Source: Sphingomonas sp. 8AM
GTDB lineage: Bacteria; Pseudomonadota; Alphaproteobacteria; Sphingomonadales; Sphingomonadaceae
Direction: 5' to 3'
DNA length: 64,000 bases
Assembly (NCBI RefSeq): GCF_902506455.1
Contig: NZ_LR733844.1
Location: 187,133-251,132 of the forward strand
The notes under the pieces are model-generated. The model was not told the DNA's origin and searched no databases. It was given only the letters and a program-made list of their open reading frames with translations. Numbering within the stretch: the first letter of the stretch is position 1; each line of letters opens with the position of its first letter. Made by a program: the position numbers and the translations under genes. Positions 47,114-54,816 of this stretch are shown piece by piece.

Positions 47114-48136
47114 ATGCATCGTCCCGCACTATCGGTCGTCGTCCCGTGCTACAACGAAGAGGCAACGCTGCCGCTGCTCCATGCGCGGGTGTCGGCAGCG
47201 GCGCGCGCGGCGGTCGGTGACGATCACGAAATCGTGCTGATCAACGACGGGTCACGCGACAACAGCTGGGCGGCGATGCAGCGCCTGGCCGCCGAGGACT
47301 CGCGCGTCGTGGCGATCAACCTGTCGCGCAACCACGGGCATCAACTCGCGCTGACCGCCGGGCTGGATATGTGCGCGGGCGAGCAGATCCTGATCATCGA
47401 CGCCGATCTTCAGGACCCGCCCGAGCTGCTGTCCGACATGCGGCTGATGATGGCGCGCGAGCAGGCCGATGTCGTCTATGCGGTGCGCCGCAAGCGCGAG
47501 GGCGAGACGCTGTTCAAGAAAGCGACCGCCGCCGCTTTCTATCGCGTGCTCGACCGCGTCACCGATACGGCGATCCCGCTCGATACCGGCGATTTCCGGC
47601 TGATGACGCGCCGCGCGCTCGACGCGTTCCTCGCGCTGCCGGAACAGGCGCGCTTCATCCGCGGGATGGTCGCGTGGGTCGGTTTCCGGCAGGTACCGTT
47701 CCCCTATGACCGCGCCGAGCGCCACGCCGGCGAAACCAACTATCCGCTTGGCAAGATGGTGCGGCTCGCGCTGGATGCGGTGACCGGCTTTTCGACCGCG
47801 CCGCTGCGCTGGGCAAGCCATTTGTCGGTCGTGCTGGCGGCGTGTTCGATGCTGCTGCTGGTCTATATCGGCTGGGGCTATTTCGTCGGCGATCATGTGC
47901 AGGGCTGGACCTCGACGATGCTCGTCGTGGTGGTGCTGTCGTCGATCCAGATGTTCGTGCTGGGGATGATCGGCGAATATCTCGGCCGGCTGTACATCGA
48001 GGCGAAGCGCCGCCCGCTGTACCTGATCGCCGATGTCGCCGGGACCGCACACGGTCGCGCAACGCTTGGTTTCCAGGCGGAGCGCACGCGCATCCCCGAC
48101 ACGCAGGTCGCAGGCGAGGTCGTCACGCAGGATTGA
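47114..48136 (+). CDS. Glycosyltransferase family 2 (DPM1/ArnC-like) membrane protein
   Basis: A 340-residue GT-A enzyme. The N-terminal catalytic domain starts LSVVVPCYNEEATLPLLHAR and holds IVLINDGSRDNSW, the acidic pair in ILIIDADLQDPPELL, and the RGMVAWVGFRQ motif typical of polyprenyl-phosphate glycosyltransferases. Two C-terminal membrane segments (LSVVLAACSMLLLVYIGWGY and TMLVVVVLSSIQMFVLGMIG) follow. It likely moves a sugar onto undecaprenyl phosphate at the inner membrane. It lies 22 nt after the M48 gene and converges with lysC across two repeat elements. Confidence 0.92.
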   Translation: MHRPALSVVVPCYNEEATLPLLHARVSAAARAAVGDDHEIVLINDGSRDNSWAAMQRLAAEDSRVVAINLSRNHGHQLALTAGLDMCAGEQILIIDADLQDPPELLSDMRLMMAREQADVVYAVRRKREGETLFKKATAAAFYRVLDRVTDTAIPLDTGDFRLMTRRALDAFLALPEQARFIRGMVAWVGFRQVPFPYDRAERHAGETNYPLGKMVRLALDAVTGFSTAPLRWASHLSVVLAACSMLLLVYIGWGYFVGDHVQGWTSTMLVVVVLSSIQMFVLGMIGEYLGRLYIEAKRRPLYLIADVAGTAHGRATLGFQAERTRIPDTQVAGEVVTQD

Positions 48137-48165
48137 GGGAGCAGGGGCGGCATCGTCACGCACCC

Positions 48166-48259
48166 CGTCCTACCCGCGAACGCGGGAATCCAGACGCGCG
48201 GGTCGTCGTTTGAGCCGCAATGTCAGAGGTTCTGGATCCCCGCCTCCGCGAGTAGGACG
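48166..48259. repeat. Long inverted repeat, family C
   Basis: CGTCCTACCCGCGAACGCGGGAATCCAGA is mirrored as TCTGGATCCCCGCCTCCGCG then AGTAGGACG around a loop of about 35 bases. It is distinct from families A and B, though it sits beside a family B copy between the convergent GT2 and lysC genes. A shorter relative (TTCCCCCCTTCGCGGGAATG) lies near 50525. Confidence 0.8.
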
Positions 48260-48294
48260 AAGGAGTTGTTCGAGTAGAGTGCTCAATGCACTCT

Positions 48295-48379
48295 CGTCAT
48301 CCCGGACTTGATCCGGGATCCCGCTTTTCGCTGATGCGGCGAACAGAAAGCGGGGCCCCGGATCAAGTCCGGGGCGACG
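48295..48379. repeat. Palindromic intergenic repeat, family B
   Basis: An 85-base near-perfect copy. CGTCATCCCGGACTTGATCC, then GGGATCCCGCTTTTCGC, are mirrored by AGAAAGCGGGGCCCCGGATC and AAGTCCGGGGCGACG. It lies between convergent GT2 and lysC. Confidence 0.92.
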
Positions 48380-48418
48380 AAAGGTATGCGCAGCCTCTTC
48401 AACCAGCTGCCACCAACC

Positions 48419-49702
48419 TCACGCGGCTTCGTCGGCGTCCAGCCCGTACGCCGTGTGCAGCACACGTACAGCAAGCTCGGTCTCATCCTCGTGGATCAGC
48501 ACCGAAACCTTGATCTCGCTGGTCGAAATCGCCTGGATATTGATCCCGCGCGCGCCCAGCGTCGTGAACATCGAGCTCGCGACGCCGGCATGGCTGCGCA
48601 TACCGACCCCGACGACGCTGATCTTCGCCACGCGGATGTCGTGGATCAGCTCGCCGAAACCGATCGTCTCGCGCGCCTGGTTGAGCGCCTCGATCGACCG
48701 CGGCAGATCGGCGGCAGGGACGGTGAAGGTCACGTCGGTCGCGCTGCTGCTCGCCCCGGTCGTGGAGGGGCTGCGATGCGCGATATTCTGGATAATCATG
48801 TCGACGTTGATGTTCGCCGCCGCCAGCGGCTCGAAGATGCTCGCGACCGAGCCGGGCTTGTCGGGCACGCTGGTCAGCGTGATCTTCGCCTCGTTCTTGT
48901 CGTGCGCGATGCCGGTGATGAGCTGGCGTTCCACGTCGTCGATCTCCTCTTCGCCCACGATCATCGTACCGGGCAATGTGTCCGCCATCGGAGCGTCCTC
49001 GCCGGTAAACGACGACAGCACCTGAACACGGACTTTTTCCTTCATCGCCAGCCCCACCGAGCGGGTCTGGAGCACCTTGGCGCCGACGCTGGCGAGTTCC
49101 AGCATCTCTTCATACGTCACCTTGGCGAGCTTGCGTGCGCGCGGCACGATCCGCGGGTCGGTGGTATAGACGCCGTCGACATCGGTGTAGATGTCGCAGC
49201 GATCGGCCTTCATCGCCGCCGCCACAGCCACCGCCGAGGTGTCCGAGCCGCCGCGGCCCAGCGTGGTAATCCGCCCTTCGGCCGAGACGCCCTGAAAGCC
49301 GGGGATCACCGCAACCTCGCCCGCCGACAGGCTGGCGTCGAGCGCAGCTGTGTCGATGGTCCCGATCCGCGCCTTGGCGAAGGCGTCGTCGGTGTTGATC
49401 GGCAATTGCCATCCCAGCCACGAACGCGCCGGCACCCCGATCGCCTGTAACGCGATCGCGAGCAAGCCGCTGGTGATCTGCTCCCCCGCCGCCACGACGA
49501 CGTCATATTCGCGCGGATCGTACAGTGGTGAGGCTTCGCGGCAAAAGCCGACCAGCCGGTCGGTCTCGCCCGCCATCGCCGAGACGACCACCGCGACCTG
49601 ATTGCCGGCAGCCGCCTCGCGTTTCACCCGCGCGGCGACCGAGCGAATCCGCTCGATCCCCGCCATCGAGGTGCCGCCGAATTTCATGACGATGCGCGCC
49701 AA
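48419..49702 (-). CDS. lysC: Aspartate kinase
   Basis: Phosphorylates aspartate, the first step to lysine, threonine and methionine. The 427-residue protein begins with ARIVMKFGGTSMAGIERIRS (nucleotide-binding KFGGTS), contains GRGGSDTSAVAVAAAMKADR and the regulatory DVDGVYTTDPRIVPRARKL, then two C-terminal ACT domains (ITLTSVPDKPGSVASIFEPL and KISVVGVGMRSHAGVASSMF) that usually sense lysine or threonine. The start is TTG at 49702, giving the family N-terminus; there is no ATG before residue 6. It is divergent from ubiG, 52 nt away. Confidence 0.95.
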   Translation of the reverse strand: MARIVMKFGGTSMAGIERIRSVAARVKREAAAGNQVAVVVSAMAGETDRLVGFCREASPLYDPREYDVVVAAGEQITSGLLAIALQAIGVPARSWLGWQLPINTDDAFAKARIGTIDTAALDASLSAGEVAVIPGFQGVSAEGRITTLGRGGSDTSAVAVAAAMKADRCDIYTDVDGVYTTDPRIVPRARKLAKVTYEEMLELASVGAKVLQTRSVGLAMKEKVRVQVLSSFTGEDAPMADTLPGTMIVGEEEIDDVERQLITGIAHDKNEAKITLTSVPDKPGSVASIFEPLAAANINVDMIIQNIAHRSPSTTGASSSATDVTFTVPAADLPRSIEALNQARETIGFGELIHDIRVAKISVVGVGMRSHAGVASSMFTTLGARGINIQAISTSEIKVSVLIHEDETELAVRVLHTAYGLDADEAA

Positions 49703-49754
49703 TGCCGTATCCAAACGCCTTGGGATGAGAGGGGCGTCCTGATAGGTAGCGTGC

Positions 49755-50519
49755 ATGACCGACGCAAGCGTATCAACCGTAACCATCCCCGCCGCCCCGC
49801 ACGCCTCGGTAGTGGGGCGCGAGGCGGCGCATTTCGGCAAGCTGGCCGCGGAATGGTGGGATCCGAAGGGTTCCTCGGCGATGCTCCACCGGCTCAATCC
49901 GGTGCGGCTGCGCTACATTCGCGCCGCTGTCGACCGGCACTGGGACCTCGACGATCGCACCTTCGCGCCGCTGGCGGGCAAGCTCGCGCTCGACATGGGC
50001 TGCGGCGCGGGGCTGCTTGCCGAGCCGCTGGCGCGGATGGGCGGCACGGTGACTGCGGTCGACGCGGCGGCGGAGAGCATCGCGGTCGCGCGCGTCCATG
50101 CCGAGGGACGCGGGCTGACGATCGACTATCGCGCCGGCGGTGTCGAGGCGGTGGCGGGCGAGACGTTCGACCTCGCCTGCTCGCTGGAGGTCGTCGAGCA
50201 TGTCGCCGACGCGCAGGCGTTCGTGGCCGCGCTGGCGGCAGCGGTCACGCCCGGCGGACTACTGGTGATGAGCACGCCCAACCGCACCTGGTGGTCGCGT
50301 ATCGCACTCGTCGAGGGGGCGGAGCGGCTCGGCCAGATCCCGCGCGGGACGCACGACTGGGACAAGTTCCTGACGCCCGACGAACTGACAGCGATGATCT
50401 CGGATGCGGGGTTCGAGGTGATCGACGTCACCGGCCTGTCGGTCGGGGCGACCGGCTTCACCCTCGGCGGCTCGACTGCGCTCGATTACTTCGTAACGGC
50501 AGTGCGGGCTCGGCCCTGA
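49755..50519 (+). CDS. ubiG: Ubiquinone biosynthesis O-methyltransferase UbiG
   Basis: Catalyses both O-methylations of ubiquinone synthesis. The 254-residue protein has EAAHFGKLAAEWWDPKGSSA near residue 25, then LNPVRLRYI, LALDMGCGAGLLAEPLARMG (SAM motif I), EVVEHVADAQAFV, and MSTPNRTWWSRIALVEGAER with the UbiG-specific late motif. Length is normal (about 240-255). It is divergent from lysC. Confidence 0.95.
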   Translation: MTDASVSTVTIPAAPHASVVGREAAHFGKLAAEWWDPKGSSAMLHRLNPVRLRYIRAAVDRHWDLDDRTFAPLAGKLALDMGCGAGLLAEPLARMGGTVTAVDAAAESIAVARVHAEGRGLTIDYRAGGVEAVAGETFDLACSLEVVEHVADAQAFVAALAAAVTPGGLLVMSTPNRTWWSRIALVEGAERLGQIPRGTHDWDKFLTPDELTAMISDAGFEVIDVTGLSVGATGFTLGGSTALDYFVTAVRARP

Positions 50520-50555
50520 CCATCATTCCCCCCTTCGCGGGAATGACGCAAGCCT

Positions 50556-50786
50556 TTACCCCGTCGCCTTCTCCGAACCCCGTTCGACCATCTGCACGCC
50601 ATTGCGCTGGCACGCGGCGCTGACGACCGGGTAATCGAGGTCGTTGTTGCGGGCGAGCGCGTCGGGCATCGCCGCCTGACATTGCTGGACCGTCGCATAA
50701 TGCGCCGGCTCGACGCGAGCAGTGGCGCAGGTCGCGGCGGCGTCGCCGCACCCCATGATCGACATGACGAAGAACGCAGCTTCCAT
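50556..50786 (-). CDS. Small Cys-containing protein, 76 residues, unknown
   Basis: Begins MEAAFFVMSIMGCGDAAATC and has four cysteines (MGCGD, ATCAT, QQCQAAM, SAACQRNG) that could form two disulfides or a metal site. The first 12 residues are hydrophobic but too short for a clear signal peptide. AAGGGAAG lies upstream of the ATG. I recognise no family. It lies between ubiG and the ABC exporter gene. Confidence 0.6.
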   Translation of the reverse strand: MEAAFFVMSIMGCGDAAATCATARVEPAHYATVQQCQAAMPDALARNNDLDYPVVSAACQRNGVQMVERGSEKATG

Positions 50787-50902
50787 CTCGTCTTCCCTTC
50801 GCGGATAAAACGAGTACGCGCCCGGCGTGTTCCGATCCTTGCCTGCGTCCCGCCACGGGACGGTTGACGCGCGGCCAGCCACGCACGACATCCCCGTCAC
50901 CC

Positions 50903-52720
50903 ATGCCACCCGACAGATCGACCTCCTCCGCCGTCGAGCGCCCGCTGCTGCCGACACTCCGCCGCTTCCTGCCCGACCTTTGGCCCGCCGACGCGCCGGG
51001 GATGAAGCTGCGCGTGGTCGCCGCGATGGTGCTGGTCGTGCTGTCGAAGCTCGTGCAGGTTTATGGCGCGCCATTTGCGTTGCAGGGCGCTGTCGACGGC
51101 ATGGCGGTACCGACCACGCCGCTGTCGCTGATCGTGCTGCTGGTGGTCGGCTATGCCGCGGCACGCTTCGGCACGACGCTGTTCGACAATCTGCGCAATA
51201 CGGTGTTCGAGCGCGTCGGGCAGGAGGCGACCCGCCGGCTGGCCGCGCGCGTCTTCCGCCACCTCCACCAGCTCTCGCTGCGCTTCCACCTCGAACGCCG
51301 CACCGGCGCGGTCACCAAGGTGGTCGAGCGCGGCACCAAGAGCATCGACACGATGCTCTATTTCCTGCTGTTCAACATCGCGCCGACCGTGCTCGAGCTG
51401 ACGCTGGTGCTCGGTATCTTCTGGGTGAAGTTCGGCTGGCAGCTGGTCGCGGGCACGGTCGCGATGGTCGCGCTGTACATCTGGTTCACGCGGCTCGTCA
51501 CCGACTGGCGCTCGGCGCTGCGCGAGCGGATGAACGACCTCGATACCGGCGCGGTCGCGCATGCGGTCGACTCGCTGCTCAACTTCGAAACCGTCAAATA
51601 TTTCGGTGCCGAGGAGCGTGAGGCGCAGCGTTACGACCGTGCGATGCGTGCCTATGCCGATGCGGCGGTGGTCAGCGAGAACAGCCTCGCGTGGCTCAAC
51701 ATCGGGCAGGCCGCCATCACCAACGCGATGCTGGGCGGCGGGATGGCGTGGATCGCGTACGGCTGGAGCCAGGGGCGCTTCACTGCGGGCGAGGTGGTGC
51801 TGGTCTCGACGTTGCTCTCGCAACTGTTCCGCCCGCTCGACCTGCTCGGAATGGTCTATCGCACGATCCGGCAGGGCGCGATCGACATGGGCGCGATGTT
51901 CGACCTGATCGACACGCCGTCCGAGGTGGTCGACGCGCCCGGCGCGCCGGCCTTGCTGGTGTCGCGCGGCGCGGTGCGGTTCGAGAATGTCATGTTCGGC
52001 TATGACGCCGGAATGCCGATCCTGAAGGGCATCGACCTCGACGTCCCCGCCGGCACTACCTGCGCGGTGGTCGGGCCATCCGGCGCGGGCAAGTCGACGC
52101 TCGCGCGGCTGATGTACCGTTTCTACGACGTCAGCAGCGGCCGGATCACGATCGACGGGCAGGATATCGCCAGCGTCGCGCAGCCAAGCTTGCGCGCCGC
52201 GATCGGGATCGTCCCGCAGGACACGGTGCTGTTCAACGACACGATCGGCTACAACATCGCCTATGGCCGCGCCGACGCCGACCAGGCCGCGATCGAACAG
52301 GCGGCGCGCGGCGCGGCGATCGCCGGCTTCATCGAGCGCCAGCCCGATGGCTATGCCACGCGCGTCGGCGAACGCGGACTCAAGCTGTCCGGCGGCGAGA
52401 AGCAGCGCGTCGCGATCGCGCGCACGTTGCTCAAGGACCCGCCGATCCTGATCCTCGACGAGGCGACCAGCGCGCTCGACAGCCGCACCGAGGCCGAGAT
52501 CATGGAAACGCTGGAGGCGATCGAGCGCGGCCGCACCACGATCGTGATCGCGCACCGGCTGTCGACGATCGTCAACGCCGACCAGATCGTCGTGCTGGAG
52601 GCGGGGCAGGTCGTCGAGCGCGGGTCGCACGCCGCGTTGCTGGCGCAGGACGGGCTCTACGCGGAAATGTGGGCGCGACAGGCGCAGGAGCAGGAAGAAG
52701 AAGCGCTGACGGTGGAGTGA
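50903..52720 (+). CDS. ABC exporter of the Atm1/HMT1 type
   Basis: A 605-residue half-transporter with fused membrane and ATPase parts. Six membrane segments occupy residues 40-330, including VYGAPFALQGAVDGM near the first turn and the Atm1-type LNFETVKYFGAEEREAQRYD. The ATPase has Walker A VGPSGAGKSTLARL, signature LSGGEKQRVAIARTLL and Walker B LILDEATSALD. Atm1-like exporters move glutathione-bound metals or persulfides. ATG 50903 was chosen over an upstream TTG at 50864. Confidence 0.93.
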   Translation: MPPDRSTSSAVERPLLPTLRRFLPDLWPADAPGMKLRVVAAMVLVVLSKLVQVYGAPFALQGAVDGMAVPTTPLSLIVLLVVGYAAARFGTTLFDNLRNTVFERVGQEATRRLAARVFRHLHQLSLRFHLERRTGAVTKVVERGTKSIDTMLYFLLFNIAPTVLELTLVLGIFWVKFGWQLVAGTVAMVALYIWFTRLVTDWRSALRERMNDLDTGAVAHAVDSLLNFETVKYFGAEEREAQRYDRAMRAYADAAVVSENSLAWLNIGQAAITNAMLGGGMAWIAYGWSQGRFTAGEVVLVSTLLSQLFRPLDLLGMVYRTIRQGAIDMGAMFDLIDTPSEVVDAPGAPALLVSRGAVRFENVMFGYDAGMPILKGIDLDVPAGTTCAVVGPSGAGKSTLARLMYRFYDVSSGRITIDGQDIASVAQPSLRAAIGIVPQDTVLFNDTIGYNIAYGRADADQAAIEQAARGAAIAGFIERQPDGYATRVGERGLKLSGGEKQRVAIARTLLKDPPILILDEATSALDSRTEAEIMETLEAIERGRTTIVIAHRLSTIVNADQIVVLEAGQVVERGSHAALLAQDGLYAEMWARQAQEQEEEALTVE

Positions 52721-52731
52721 TCCCCGCCACT

Positions 52732-52818
52732 CGTCGCTCCGGACTTGATCCGGGGCCTCGCTTCTCTTTCTTCTGGCGTGGACGAAAAGCGGGATCCCGG
52801 AGCCAGTCCGGGATAACG
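52732..52818. repeat. Palindromic intergenic repeat, family B
   Basis: CGTCGCTCCGGACTTGATCC with GGGGCCTCGCTTCTC is mirrored by GAAAAGCGGGATCCCGG and AGCCAGTCCGGGATAACG. Several mismatches are present. It is followed immediately by a family A copy; both are between the convergent ABC exporter and phospholipase-D genes. Confidence 0.85.
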
Positions 52819-52827
52819 AGAGAAGTC

Positions 52828-52902
52828 GTCATTGCGAGCGAAGCGAAGCAATCCAGGGCGTCCTGATCCGGCTCTGGACTGCTTCGCTCCGCTCGCAGTG
52901 AC
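52828..52902. repeat. Palindromic intergenic repeat, family A
   Basis: GTCATTGCGAGCGAAGCGAA with GCAATCCAGGG is mirrored by CTCTGGACTGC and TTCGCTCCGCTCGCAGTGAC. The left arm is identical to that at 29364; the right arm has three changes. Confidence 0.88.
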
Positions 52903-52909
52903 GCAGGCC

Positions 52910-54070
52910 CTATTCGTCGATCCCGAAGTTCAGCCCGCGCGAGATCGCCGGGTCGGCGACCGCCGTCAGCAGATAGGCGACGAACTGCTTGCCCCGCTGC
53001 CACCAGCCGGTCGCCTCGCGATAGCCATCAGCCGTCACTTCCGTCGATTGCGCGATCTCGCCATCGACATAGCCGCGCACATGCTCCGCGAACGCCGCAT
53101 CCTCGATCCGCAGCATCAGCTCCAGATTGATGAACAGGCTGCGCATGTCGAAATTGGCGCTGCCGATCCACGTCGCGTCGTCGACCACGTACAGCTTGGT
53201 ATGCAGCTTGGTGGCGGCATATTCCCAGATCCGCACGCCCTTGCGCAGCAGCCCGGCATAGGTGAACCGCGACGCGGCGATCGTGACATTGTTGTCGGAG
53301 CGCGATGCGGTGACGACGCGCACCGTCGCGGCGCGCTTCCCCGCGCGGTCGAGCCGCCGCAGTACCGTCGGGCTCGGGGTGAAATAGCCCGCGATGATGT
53401 CGATCCGCTGCGCGTGGCGCATGTCGGCGCGGATCGCGCGCGCCCATGGCGACAGGTGACGCGTCGGCCCGCCGATCAGCCAGCGCAGCTGCCCCTCGCG
53501 CTCGCTCCACTGCGCCAGCGCCTTGTTGAGTCGCCGCACCTTCCCGCCGCCGTGGATGCCCTCCTCCAGCGCGTCGAAATAGCCCGCCATCCGCGCCGCC
53601 GCCGGCCCCTCCACCAGCAGCCCGAGGTCGCGCCACGCCTGCTCCTTGGGCGTGCCGAAATAATCGTCCTCGATGTTGAATCCGCCGATGATGATCTTCG
53701 CGGCATCCTCCGCGTCGGCGAGCGCCAGCTTCTGGTGGTTACGCAGCAGATAGCGCCGCCCGACGCGCGGCGAGAAGCGGCACACCGACACGCCCGCGTC
53801 GCGCAGCGGATCGAAGAAGTCGTCGCCCTCGCTACCGAAGCCGTCGATGATCAGCTTGACCGACACCCCGCGCTCCGCGGCCGCGGTCAGCGCGGCGTTG
53901 ACGCGGCGCCCGGTCGTGTCGTCGGCATAGATGTAATAAAGGATGCGCAGCGTGCGTTTCGCGCCATCGATCAGCGCCAGCAAGGCATCGAGTCGCCGCG
54001 GACCGGTGTCGAGCAACGTCAGACGGTTGCCGTCGACGGTGAACACGGGTTGCGGGGCGGCGTCCTCCAT
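52910..54070 (-). CDS. Phospholipase D-family protein (cardiolipin-synthase-like)
   Basis: A 386-residue protein with two HKD active-site motifs: RNHQKLALADAEDAAKIIIG near residue 120 and LHTKLYVVDDATWIGSANFD near 295. These define the PLD/cardiolipin synthase superfamily. There is no N-terminal membrane pair, as in the soluble ClsB type, so transphosphatidylation of phosphatidylglycerol is plausible but nuclease or other phosphodiesterase activity cannot be excluded. ATG 54070 was chosen (54106 GTG-type alternative). It is divergent from rpoZ and converges with the ABC exporter. Confidence 0.88.
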   Translation of the reverse strand: MEDAAPQPVFTVDGNRLTLLDTGPRRLDALLALIDGAKRTLRILYYIYADDTTGRRVNAALTAAAERGVSVKLIIDGFGSEGDDFFDPLRDAGVSVCRFSPRVGRRYLLRNHQKLALADAEDAAKIIIGGFNIEDDYFGTPKEQAWRDLGLLVEGPAAARMAGYFDALEEGIHGGGKVRRLNKALAQWSEREGQLRWLIGGPTRHLSPWARAIRADMRHAQRIDIIAGYFTPSPTVLRRLDRAGKRAATVRVVTASRSDNNVTIAASRFTYAGLLRKGVRIWEYAATKLHTKLYVVDDATWIGSANFDMRSLFINLELMLRIEDAAFAEHVRGYVDGEIAQSTEVTADGYREATGWWQRGKQFVAYLLTAVADPAISRGLNFGIDE

Positions 54071-54187
54071 GCCGCGGCAGATGGCGACTGCGCCGCCGAC
54101 GGGCAAGCGCAGCCTTTCCTTGACGGATGGCCCCCGGCCGCGTACCTGCTCCAGCTTCCCTGAGTTTACCGTTTAGAGGATACGCGG

Positions 54188-54532
54188 ATGGCGCGCGTCA
54201 CTGTCGAGGATTGCGTCGACAAGATCCCGAACCGTTTCGATCTGGTCCTGCTCGCCGCCCAGCGTGCGCGGCAGGTGTCGGGCGGTGCTGAACTGACGAT
54301 CGATCGCGATCGCGACAAGAACCCGGTGGTCGCGCTGCGCGAGATCGCCGAGGAGACGGTCCGTCCGAAGGACCTGCACGAATCGGTCGTGCAGAGCCTG
54401 CAGCGCGTGCAGATCGATGACGAGGAAGAGGCCGATGCGATCGGCAGCCTGGCCGCTTCTGCGGAGGCGCTGCGTCTCACCGCGGTCGCCCCGCCGCGCA
54501 ACCAGAATCTCGGCGCCGATTACGACGGCTGA
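54188..54532 (+). CDS. rpoZ: RNA polymerase omega subunit
   Basis: A 114-residue subunit that helps assemble RNA polymerase and is part of a ppGpp site in E. coli. [34 protein letters not shown] and [17 protein letters not shown] are the family blocks; the acidic tail ([17 protein letters not shown]) is typical of alphaproteobacteria. GAGGATACGCGG precedes the ATG. In many relatives it precedes relA; here the long RelA/SpoT gene is 11 kb away. A strong terminator follows. Confidence 0.96.
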   Translation: MARVTVEDCVDKIPNRFDLVLLAAQRARQVSGGAELTIDRDRDKNPVVALREIAEETVRPKDLHESVVQSLQRVQIDDEEEADAIGSLAASAEALRLTAVAPPRNQNLGADYDG

Positions 54533-54553
54533 TCCGTCGGTTCGGTGCGGATG

Positions 54554-54591
54554 AAAAAGGCCGGTCGCTCGATGGAGCGACCGGCCTTTTT
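54554..54591 (+). terminator. Rho-independent terminator after rpoZ
   Basis: A perfect 17-base stem: AAAAAGGCCGGTCGCTC (54554-54570) pairs with GAGCGACCGGCCTTTTT (54575-54591) through a GATG loop. The A-run/T-run flanks make it usable in both directions. Confidence 0.95.
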
Positions 54592-54609
54592 CGTGTCCGG
54601 GCGTCGGCC

Positions 54610-54684
54610 GTCATTGCGAGCGTAGCGAAGCAATCCAAGGCGTTTTGGTCCGACACTGGATTGCTTTGCTACGCTCGCAATGAC
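54610..54684. repeat. Palindromic intergenic repeat, family A
   Basis: GTCATTGCGAGCGTAGCGAA with GCAATCCA is mirrored by TGGATTGC and TTTGCTACGCTCGCAATGAC. The GCGTAGCG/GCTACGC change relative to other copies occurs in both arms, preserving pairing. It lies between convergent rpoZ and alaC. Confidence 0.9.
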
Positions 54685-54700
54685 GGACACTCCGGTTCCC

Positions 54701-54784
54701 CGTCATCCCGGGCTCGACCCGGGATCCCGCTTTTCACCATCGTCGAGCAGATGAAGCGGGGCCCGGGAGCAGGTCCGGGGCGAC
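54701..54784. repeat. Palindromic intergenic repeat, family B
   Basis: CGTCATCCCGGGCTCGACCC with GGGATCCCGCTTTTC is mirrored by GAAGCGGGGCCCGGG and AGCAGGTCCGGGGCGAC. It lies directly next to a family A copy, as at 52732-52902, with the order of the two families reversed. Confidence 0.88.
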
Positions 54785-54816
54785 AGCGAGAGGTGTGACC
54801 CCCTCGCAAATTCAAC

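Noticed and set aside
29364..54784. The repeats as a CRISPR array
   Set aside because: They are palindromic, single or paired, and scattered over tens of kilobases; there is no tandem repeat-spacer pattern and no cas gene.
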